Positions 32,070-39,116 of a DNA stretch of 62,455 nt are shown here, piece by piece. The notes under the pieces are model-generated. The model was not told the DNA's origin, made no database searches, and worked only from the letters and a program-made list of their open reading frames with translations. Position 1 is the first letter of the stretch, and every line of letters starts with the position of its first letter. The DNA is from Patescibacteria group bacterium. Lineage in GTDB: Bacteria > Patescibacteriota > Microgenomatia > JAMCZE01. The position numbers and the translations under genes were made by a program. The DNA is taken from assembly GCA_023485845.1 (NCBI GenBank), contig JAMCZE010000001.1, forward strand, positions 1 through 62,455. Direction: 5' to 3'.

Positions 32070-32750
32070 ATGGAAACACATGCCAGGGTGTCATCGCTGC
32101 GGGATTTGATTCTTGGCGGCCAGGACGGGTTGGTTAATGTTTTGGGGATTGTGTTAGGCGTTTCGGCGGCGAACGGTTCCACACAGATTATTATTGTTGC
32201 CGGTTTGGCGGCCGCTTTTGCCGAGGCGGTGTCCATGGGGGCGGTGGCCTACACGTCCACTTTAGCCCAAAAAGACTACTACGAAAAAGAACTGGAGCGG
32301 GAGAAAAATGAGGTGGAAACCAAACCGGAGGAGGAGAAACAGGAAATTCGCGAGATCTACAAAAACAAGGGTTTTTCCGGCCAGGTGTTGGATGACATTG
32401 TGACCACCGTGTCGGCCAACAAGGATGTTTGGGTGAACATTATGATGAAAGACGAGCTGGGTTTGGAGCCGGTGGACATGACCGCGCTTCGGCGCACGTC
32501 GGCGATTGTTTTTGTCTCCGCCCTGCTGGGCTCTTTTGTCCCAATCGTGCCGCTATTTTTCTTTCCCCGGGAACTGGCGGCTATCACCGGCGTGTTGGTT
32601 TCCTCATTAGTTTTATTCGCCATTGGGGTTTATGAAGCCAAAACCTATGTCGGTAATTGGTTGGTTAAGGGAGGCCAGATGGTGGTTATTGGCATCGGGG
32701 CGGCCATCGCCGGCTTTGTCATCGGCCGGGTTTTCCAGGTTGGACCATGA
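32070..32750 (+). CDS. VIT-family (Ccc1-like) membrane transporter
   Basis: A 226-aa VIT1/CCC1-type protein that moves Fe2+ or Mn2+ across the membrane. Signature LRDLILGGQDGLVNVLGIVLGVSAA begins helix 1 and AFAEAVSMGAVAYTS is in helix 2. A charged helical hairpin (YYEKELEREKNEVETKPEEEK) follows as the metal-binding cytoplasmic part, then three C-terminal helices. It is convergent with, and overlaps by 32 nt, an Mg-type P-ATPase, so two metal transporters face each other. Confidence 0.9.
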   Translation: METHARVSSLRDLILGGQDGLVNVLGIVLGVSAANGSTQIIIVAGLAAAFAEAVSMGAVAYTSTLAQKDYYEKELEREKNEVETKPEEEKQEIREIYKNKGFSGQVLDDIVTTVSANKDVWVNIMMKDELGLEPVDMTALRRTSAIVFVSALLGSFVPIVPLFFFPRELAAITGVLVSSLVLFAIGVYEAKTYVGNWLVKGGQMVVIGIGAAIAGFVIGRVFQVGP

Positions 32751-35037
32751 TCCGGGCATAGAAAAAGGACTTCACGGCCTGAGCAGCAAACATATAGCCC
32801 ACAATAATGGTGTTAATGGCTAAAACCAGGAAGATGGGCAGCGGTTTAAAACCAAACACCGGCCCGAGCAAATAGGGAGCCAGGTGGGCGGCGATAACAA
32901 CCAATAGGGTGGTGGCCAGAAGATAGATGCTGGGTCGGCTGGAGAGAAAAAACTTCCGGCTGCGAATCACCAGGACAATCACGGCGGCGGAAATCACCGA
33001 TTCCAAAAACCAGCCAGTGCGAAACTGCATTACCGACACGCCAAAGCCAAGCAGCAGGGCAAAAGTGAGATAGTCAAAGGCGGAGGAGAGCGGGCCAAAA
33101 ATGAGCATAAACCGGCGGATAAAACTGATGTCCCAGCGCCGCGGCGCCTCCAGATCAATGGCGTCCACATTGTCGGACGCGATGGTCATCTCCGGAAAAT
33201 CCGTCAGCAAATTTAAAAACAGGATCTGGCCTGGCAAAAGCGGCAAAAACGGTAAGAAGAGAGAAGCGCCGGCCATGGAAAACATGTTGCCAAAGTTAGC
33301 GCTAGTGGCCATAAAAATATATTTCATCGTGTTGGCAAAGGTTCGCCGGCCCTCAACGATGCCTTCTTTGAGAATGTGCAGGTCTTTGTGCAAAAGAACG
33401 ATGCTGGCCGCTTGTTTGGCCACGTCCACTCCGGTGTTGACGGAAATGCCCACGTCAGCAGCGTGCAGGGCGGGGGCGTCGTTGATGCCGTCGCCCAAGA
33501 AGCCGACCACATTGCCGCCCTTGCGCAGGGCCAGAATAATTTGTTCTTTTTGGTTTGGTTCCACCTGGGCAAAGATTTGGGTCGTTTGGGCTGCCGCGAC
33601 CAGGGCGGCTTCTTCCATTTTGGTGATCTGCTGTCCGGTGAGAATTTTTGTCGCGTCCAGCCCGACTTTGCGGGCCAGAGCGCGGGCAACTAGTTGATTA
33701 TCACCGGTAATAATTTTGAGCCCCACCCCCAGTTTTTGCAGGTTAGCCAGTGTCTGGGTCACCCCGTCTTTAACTGGATCGGAAAGCACCAGAAAACCGG
33801 CAAAAGTTAAGCCTTGCTCATCAGCCTGATCAATTTTGTCTTGGGAGATTTTTTTAGACGCGACGGCCAAAATTCGCATGCCGTCCCGGCTGTATTTATC
33901 CGTTAGTCTTTTTATTTTTTCGCGGTTTGCCCCGGGACAGATTTCCAAAATATTAGCCAGCGCCCCTTTGGTAATAAGCAGTTTGCCAGCTTTTGTCTGC
34001 ACTAAAACGCTTAAGCGCTTGCGAACAAAGTCATAAGGGATTTCGTCCAGTTTGGAAAAATCACTAAGATCCAGCGGGTGGTGGATTCTAATGGCCTGGT
34101 CAATCGGGCTATGGAAGCCGGTTTCAAAAGAGGAGTTGATAAACGCCAGCTGCCAAACCGCATCGCTCTCCCGGCCATCGGCGCCAAGAACTTTCTCCAC
34201 TTGGATTTTTCCTTCTGTCAGGGTGCCGGTTTTATCGGCACATAAAATGTTCATGCTACCGAAGTTTTCAATGGAAGCCAGGCGTTTAACAATCACTTTG
34301 CCGGCCGCCATCCGTTTAGCCCCTTTGGCTAGATTAATGCTGATGACCACTGGCAGCAATTCCGGGGTCAGCCCCACGGCCAGGGCCAGGGCAAACAGGA
34401 GTGATTCCAAAACCGGCCGGGCAAACCAGACGTTAACGGCAAAAATGCCCAACACCAAGATTAAAGTGACGGTCATCAACAGATAGCCAAAGCGGCGGAT
34501 GCCTCGTTCAAATTCCGTTTCCGGTTCCCGAGCAGCGAGTCGGGCGGCGGTTTGGCCAAACTTGGTTTGTTTGCCGACAGTGATGACTTTTGCCTGCGCC
34601 TGGCCGCTGACCACGTGAGTGCCCAGATAAACCGGATCGCCGACGGCTTTTTCCACCGGAAAGGTTTCCCCGGTTAGGCCGGCCTGGTCAACGAAAAGGT
34701 CTTTGGCGCTAATCAGCTGACAGTCGCCAGGAATAATGTCTCCAGCGGTAAGTTTGACGATGTCCCCGGCAACAACCTTTCCCACTGGCACTTCTTTGTC
34801 TTGGCCGTTGCGAACGACAGTGGCGGTCACTTGCACCAGCCGCAGCAATTTGACGACAGCGTCGCGGGCCCCCTTTTCCTGCCAAAAACCCAGACTGCCG
34901 CTGATGCCGACGATCACAGTTATAATGCCGGCATCAGCCCGATCCCCGACTAAAAAAGCCACCGCGGCGGCCAAAAGAAGAATGATAATCACCGGACTTT
35001 TGAATTGGGACAGGAAAAGCTTAAGCACTTCCATCAA
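32719..35037 (-). CDS. Mg2+-type P-ATPase (MgtA-like), N-terminally short
   Basis: A 772-aa P-type ATPase. Phosphorylation site CADKTGTLTEG, TGE in GLTGETFPVEK, TGDN in IITGDNQLVA and hinge GDGINDAPAL are intact. Helix 4 VGLTPELLPVV fits the MgtA/type IIIB group. Full-length MgtA is ~900 aa; this protein begins at the first helix pair and lacks most of the cytoplasmic N-terminal domain. The start MMEVLKLF is the only one that keeps a gap to the divergent pyrD (26 nt). Confidence 0.88.
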   Translation of the reverse strand: MMEVLKLFLSQFKSPVIIILLLAAAVAFLVGDRADAGIITVIVGISGSLGFWQEKGARDAVVKLLRLVQVTATVVRNGQDKEVPVGKVVAGDIVKLTAGDIIPGDCQLISAKDLFVDQAGLTGETFPVEKAVGDPVYLGTHVVSGQAQAKVITVGKQTKFGQTAARLAAREPETEFERGIRRFGYLLMTVTLILVLGIFAVNVWFARPVLESLLFALALAVGLTPELLPVVISINLAKGAKRMAAGKVIVKRLASIENFGSMNILCADKTGTLTEGKIQVEKVLGADGRESDAVWQLAFINSSFETGFHSPIDQAIRIHHPLDLSDFSKLDEIPYDFVRKRLSVLVQTKAGKLLITKGALANILEICPGANREKIKRLTDKYSRDGMRILAVASKKISQDKIDQADEQGLTFAGFLVLSDPVKDGVTQTLANLQKLGVGLKIITGDNQLVARALARKVGLDATKILTGQQITKMEEAALVAAAQTTQIFAQVEPNQKEQIILALRKGGNVVGFLGDGINDAPALHAADVGISVNTGVDVAKQAASIVLLHKDLHILKEGIVEGRRTFANTMKYIFMATSANFGNMFSMAGASLFLPFLPLLPGQILFLNLLTDFPEMTIASDNVDAIDLEAPRRWDISFIRRFMLIFGPLSSAFDYLTFALLLGFGVSVMQFRTGWFLESVISAAVIVLVIRSRKFFLSSRPSIYLLATTLLVVIAAHLAPYLLGPVFGFKPLPIFLVLAINTIIVGYMFAAQAVKSFFYARIMVQPGKPGR

Positions 35038-35063
35038 ATCCAGTGTAGCACTAAAATGGGGGG

Positions 35064-36110
35064 ATGATATATTCCCGTCTGATCCGGCCGGTTCTTTTTC
35101 ATCTGGACGCCGAGTTTGTCCACAGCGCAGCCATTCTTATCGGTGAGCACTTTCCTCCTTTCCCGCTCTCTTACTCGTCTTCTTCTCTCGTCCAGAAAAT
35201 CAATGGCATCACTTTCTCCAACCCCATTGGCCTAGCGGCCGGTTTCGACTATGACGGCCATCTGGCGGCAACGATGAAAAATTTCGGGTTTGGCTTTAGC
35301 ACCGTGGGAACGGTGACGGCAAAACCTTACGCCGGCAACCCCAAACCACGGCTCGGCCGGTTACCGAAATCGCAGGCAATTTTTGTTAATAAAGGGTTTA
35401 AGTCTGAAGGGGTGGCGGCGGTGGCGGCCCGGCTTGACACCAAAAACCTTGCTGGTGCCACCGTTGGTGTCAGTCTGGGCAGCCGGGACGGTTCCATCGA
35501 AGAAGTTGCCGCCGGTTTTGACTATTTAAAAGACCGTGACGATATCAAATATTTTGAACTGAATATTAGTTGTCCGAACATTCCCGGCACGGGTGTCTTT
35601 GCTAATCCCAAAAATTTGGAAAAACTGTTGGCAGCGATTAAATTTTCCAAACCCACTTATTTAAAAATGCCCAATGAAATTGAATTTTCTTTGGCCGATG
35701 CCCTGTGCCGAGTGGCCTTAAAACACAGCCTAGCCGGCTTTATCTTTTCTAATCTTGTTAAGAAACGAGATAATCCGGCCATTGACCGGGGGGAATTAAA
35801 AAAGTTCGAGAATTTGCCGGGCAACTTTTCCGGCCGGCCGACATGGGAAAATTCCAATCGGCTCATTGCCCATGCTCGCAAAAAATTTGGCAAATCGGTG
35901 ACAATCATTGGCTGCGGGGGAGTCTTCACCGCCACCGACGCCTACGAAAAAATTAAACTTGGCGCCAACCTGGTCCAACTGATCACTGGGCTGGTCTTCG
36001 AAGGCCCAACTCTGGCCAGCTCCATTAATCGTGATCTCGTTCGTCTCCTTGCCGCCGCCGGCTACTCCTGCCTCTCCGAGGCCGTGGGAAAAGGCTTGTC
36101 AAGGGGGTAA
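35064..36110 (+). CDS. pyrD: dihydroorotate dehydrogenase, class 2
   Basis: A 348-aa FMN enzyme of pyrimidine synthesis that oxidises dihydroorotate. The N-terminal membrane-facing extension (IRPVLFHLDAEFVHSAAI), NPIGLAAGFD, GFGFSTVGTVTAKPYAGNPKPRLGRLP, ELNISCPNIPG and IIGCGGVFTATDAYEKIKLGANLVQ mark the quinone-linked class 2 group. The residue at the catalytic-base position should be checked, because SCPN rather than SSPN is seen. No other pyr gene is in the window. TAAAAT lies 6 nt before the ATG. Confidence 0.93.
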   Translation: MIYSRLIRPVLFHLDAEFVHSAAILIGEHFPPFPLSYSSSSLVQKINGITFSNPIGLAAGFDYDGHLAATMKNFGFGFSTVGTVTAKPYAGNPKPRLGRLPKSQAIFVNKGFKSEGVAAVAARLDTKNLAGATVGVSLGSRDGSIEEVAAGFDYLKDRDDIKYFELNISCPNIPGTGVFANPKNLEKLLAAIKFSKPTYLKMPNEIEFSLADALCRVALKHSLAGFIFSNLVKKRDNPAIDRGELKKFENLPGNFSGRPTWENSNRLIAHARKKFGKSVTIIGCGGVFTATDAYEKIKLGANLVQLITGLVFEGPTLASSINRDLVRLLAAAGYSCLSEAVGKGLSRG

Positions 36111-36161
36111 AAAGGGGCAAAATAGGCACGAAAGTAATTAATAAATATATATAAATATATC

Positions 36162-36192
36162 AGTAATATAATCGGCTTCGAGGAGGTCAAGT
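36162..36192 (+). promoter_or_regulatory. promoter and 5' leader shared with the leader at 3155
   Basis: AGTAATATAATCGG with TATAAT, followed by GAGGAGG and ATG at 36193. Near-identical to 3155-3185. Confidence 0.7.
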
Positions 36193-36870
36193 ATGTCCAA
36201 AGATGATGAAAGAATTGCGTATATGAATCGGGTCCTGGAGGGTCTTGTTGAAAAGACTAATCAAGAGGAGGCGAGAGAAAATGCCAAACTGGCGCCGCTT
36301 TTTGGTAAGGTCATTGCGCTTATTGACAAAAAAATCCTAGACAACGGGACATATTCTTTTTTGAGAAAAACAGGTTATGATGGTTGCGAGGTTGCCTTGG
36401 TTGAAGCGGACGGTTTGCATCACCGCCCTGGCTTTTACACCCATACCCTGAATGATAAGCATAGGGTTGATGATAAGGACGCAATTCCGGGGGAGTACAC
36501 TCTAGTTGGAATTACTTTTCCCAGACGTATAGTGTCGGTGGTTGTCATCCGTAACGACTGGGAGGGAGAGCTATGGGGTCATTATGAATTTAGAGCTAGG
36601 ACAATAGAGTTTGATTATGCGCAGCTTCGCCGCGGACTACTGGAGGTTGAGCCATACCCTCCACAGGAGAGAGCGTGGCTCAAGGAGCGGTTGATCAAAC
36701 GTGGTGATCCGTTGCCTGGGCAGGATTGGGAAGAGGGAAGATCTCTGACTGAATGCTATCTATTGGGTCTGGTAGCTGATATCCCCACCTGGGTTCCGGA
36801 AAAGAGCCGGGGAAATAATCATTTGTCTTCAACCAAAGCAATCTGGTTTCCTTCGGAGTCATTAAAATAA
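36193..36870 (+). CDS. hypothetical protein, 225 aa
   Basis: No family recognised. Soluble alpha/beta protein: helical N-terminus (~1-50), then VALVEADGLHHRPGFYTHT, EYTLVGITFPRRIVSVVVIRN and EVEPYPPQERAWLKERL. GAGGAGG Shine-Dalgarno six nt before the start. It shares its promoter/leader with the 83-aa gene at 3186. The end overlaps the convergent VOC gene by 52 nt. Confidence 0.6.
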   Translation: MSKDDERIAYMNRVLEGLVEKTNQEEARENAKLAPLFGKVIALIDKKILDNGTYSFLRKTGYDGCEVALVEADGLHHRPGFYTHTLNDKHRVDDKDAIPGEYTLVGITFPRRIVSVVVIRNDWEGELWGHYEFRARTIEFDYAQLRRGLLEVEPYPPQERAWLKERLIKRGDPLPGQDWEEGRSLTECYLLGLVADIPTWVPEKSRGNNHLSSTKAIWFPSESLK

Positions 36871-37193
36871 GCGGCTTCCCCCCACGGATAGTAGTTTATA
36901 TTGCCGACCGTTTTTATAAGATTTGGCTCGTCCTTCCCAACGGCTAAGAATTTAACGTCCCTTTTTTTTAACACCTTGACTTGTTCTTCTAGGTCAGACG
37001 CGCGAAATTCCATGCCGTTTTTGGTCCCGCCGTGAAGATAAAGATGGATCTCGGCGCCAAATGCTTCAAAAGACGCCCAGTCGGTGTCTTTATGAATAAG
37101 AGTCAATCCCAAGGTCTTCCCATAGAAACTGGTTGCCCGATCCAAGTCGCGCACCCGAATGTCTAGAATTAATTTCCTAAGACCTAGTTTCAT
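36819..37193 (-). CDS. VOC-superfamily (glyoxalase/bleomycin-resistance-like) protein
   Basis: A 124-aa protein with two beta-alpha-beta-beta-beta modules: LILDIRVRDLDRATSFYGKTLGL at the start and AAYFNDSEGNQIALVE at the end, the usual VOC metal-binding pattern with His/Glu positions partly conserved. Such proteins are metal-dependent lyases, dioxygenases or drug binders; the substrate is unknown. Confidence 0.88.
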   Translation of the reverse strand: MKLGLRKLILDIRVRDLDRATSFYGKTLGLTLIHKDTDWASFEAFGAEIHLYLHGGTKNGMEFRASDLEEQVKVLKKRDVKFLAVGKDEPNLIKTVGNINYYPWGEAAYFNDSEGNQIALVEDK

Positions 37194-37279
37194 TTTTTAG
37201 TTCGGATAGTGACACTTCTTGAAATGCTAACCAAATAGAGTACCATATCTATTCAAATAGAATATTTCACCCAAAATAG

Positions 37280-38911
37280 TTATGTTTTGAGCACTTCTTT
37301 AATATCTTGCTTTTCTCCTTTGTTGTATGCTCCAAGAAGTTTTGATACTGATTCTGGTTCCCTTCCTATGAACATTAATGGCGATTGGTCACTAAGGACG
37401 GGGATTAGATCTACGCCGTCTTCGTCAAGGGTAACAATGACGTCATTTAGCCCCGCAGGTATAATTGGGGCTCGAACTCGCGCATTAAGATTTCTCGATA
37501 AAGTTTGTGCAAACCCACCTTCAGCTCCAGTGCTGCAGGAATCTAAAAGAAATGTCGGATGATCTACAAAAAATTTCTTCGCACTATTTGCTGTTGGGCC
37601 ACCAACCTGCTCCTGGGTAATTCTACCAGAGTTAAATGCTTCTCCGAGGGTAATCGCGTCACTGGTTCCATGTCCCATGGCTACAAGGAAAGAAATTTTG
37701 TGCTGTTCCCCATACTTTTTATCGCTTTTAATCAGGTTTTTAGTTAATTCATAAGGGCTGTCACATTCATACACTCGGAGATAATAGTGTCCTTCAAGAC
37801 CCTTCAACATCGATTCAAGACTATGTTCACCTTGGTAAAAAGCTCCGTTCCAATCTGCTTTGGCGGCCATAATAACACCGTAGGGTTTGTCATTTTTTTC
37901 ATACTCCTGAAATTGTTTAACCAACATTTCTGTTGGATAACGATAAAAATGACTAACACCAAACTTATCATGAAGGAATGAACATATTCCCGGTTTTTGA
38001 TTTTCGAGCTCTTCTATCTGACGAAAGTTTTCGCTAATCTTGGCACGATCCGTTTCCAACCAGCCTTCAGCCATTTCCAAACCCTCCTTTATTCCTTTAT
38101 CTCTTAGAAGCTCACCCGCGGTTTCCGCAATCAATGTTCTGACGGATCCTGCGTACGAAGCGTGTTTCATGTTGCCTAAATATCCTGCGGCTTCTGTCAA
38201 TTTCAAACCACCCTCTTTAACGCCATTTACTAAGAAATTCCTTAAAGTCGAGGCCGCTTTACCATTAACGGGATTTTCCTGGGTATCGTTATTGTTATAC
38301 AAATTATCTTCGATACTGACAATTTGATTTATGACCGAGATAGCTTCGTTAGGTTTATGAAGATACACCATGGGATCTGGGTCTTTGATGTATCCGGCGG
38401 GTGAGCGGAGAAAACCTTCAACAACATTCCAGTGGCGATAAACCATATCTACTGCCGATTGCCAATGGTTTTCGTCGCAGCCTTCTAGAATAACGTCCAG
38501 GCATCTTGCTTGAACTACCGTATCGGTTGAAGTGGCCAGCAAGTTCTCTAAAACATCTCCGTTTTCCGCTACAATGGACTGAATTTCATCTCGCACCGGA
38601 ACTAAGCTGTCGTCGGCAAGTGTCCACATCATTGTCAGGGTTTTACGTTGAAGGTCTGGATGTTCCAGGGCTTCCCTGAAAACCCCTCCGTTAACTCGGA
38701 GTTGCTGGGCAAATTCATTGGCTCTTTTTGACTCCTCTTTTCGGTCTGGATCGAAAGTAATTGTAGGATCAACCTCACGGTTTTGGTAGTCTGTATAGAC
38801 TTTACGTAGATTTTCGAATCTTTCGGAAATTGGGGGTGGAAGAATCTCCACTGCCGGAGCAATTGTCTCAATATCAACCGGAAACTCGCTTCCTCCTGAT
38901 TCGTTAGGCAT
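37280..38911 (-). CDS. caspase-like (clan CD) peptidase candidate with helical N-terminal region
   Basis: A 543-aa protein. Residues ~30-310 are helical and repeat-like (HPDLQRKTLTMMWTLADDS, VQARCLDVILEGCDE), perhaps ARM/HEAT-type. The C-terminal ~200 residues follow the caspase/CHAT plan: strand YGVIMAAKADW, strand HYYLRVYECDSP, ISFLVAMGHG with putative catalytic His414, and FLLDSCSTG with putative catalytic Cys459. No signal peptide or membrane helix, so it is cytoplasmic. A TATACT -10 lies 9 nt before the ATG. It stands alone between a VOC gene and secA. Possible roles are defence-linked cell death or proteolytic regulation; both are inference. Confidence 0.75.
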   Translation of the reverse strand: MPNESGGSEFPVDIETIAPAVEILPPPISERFENLRKVYTDYQNREVDPTITFDPDRKEESKRANEFAQQLRVNGGVFREALEHPDLQRKTLTMMWTLADDSLVPVRDEIQSIVAENGDVLENLLATSTDTVVQARCLDVILEGCDENHWQSAVDMVYRHWNVVEGFLRSPAGYIKDPDPMVYLHKPNEAISVINQIVSIEDNLYNNNDTQENPVNGKAASTLRNFLVNGVKEGGLKLTEAAGYLGNMKHASYAGSVRTLIAETAGELLRDKGIKEGLEMAEGWLETDRAKISENFRQIEELENQKPGICSFLHDKFGVSHFYRYPTEMLVKQFQEYEKNDKPYGVIMAAKADWNGAFYQGEHSLESMLKGLEGHYYLRVYECDSPYELTKNLIKSDKKYGEQHKISFLVAMGHGTSDAITLGEAFNSGRITQEQVGGPTANSAKKFFVDHPTFLLDSCSTGAEGGFAQTLSRNLNARVRAPIIPAGLNDVIVTLDEDGVDLIPVLSDQSPLMFIGREPESVSKLLGAYNKGEKQDIKEVLKT

Positions 38912-39116
38912 ATATGGAAAAGTATATATCACTTCGACGGATTCTCAAATCAGCTAATAAATGTCCTACTTTGAATTCCTAAAGCCATATGGTGGCCGGT
39001 GGTTAGAAAAAAGGCAAAATGGAGTGTTTTACGCAAACTTTATAGAGATATAAATGCAGTTTTATATAGAAAAAATTATCTGTTATGTGGTGTTAGAAAT
39101 TGAGGTTCAGATTGTA

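Noticed and set aside
38912-39116. Gene in the gap before secA
   Set aside because: AT-rich with no open frame of useful length or ribosome-binding site beyond the caspase-like gene's promoter.
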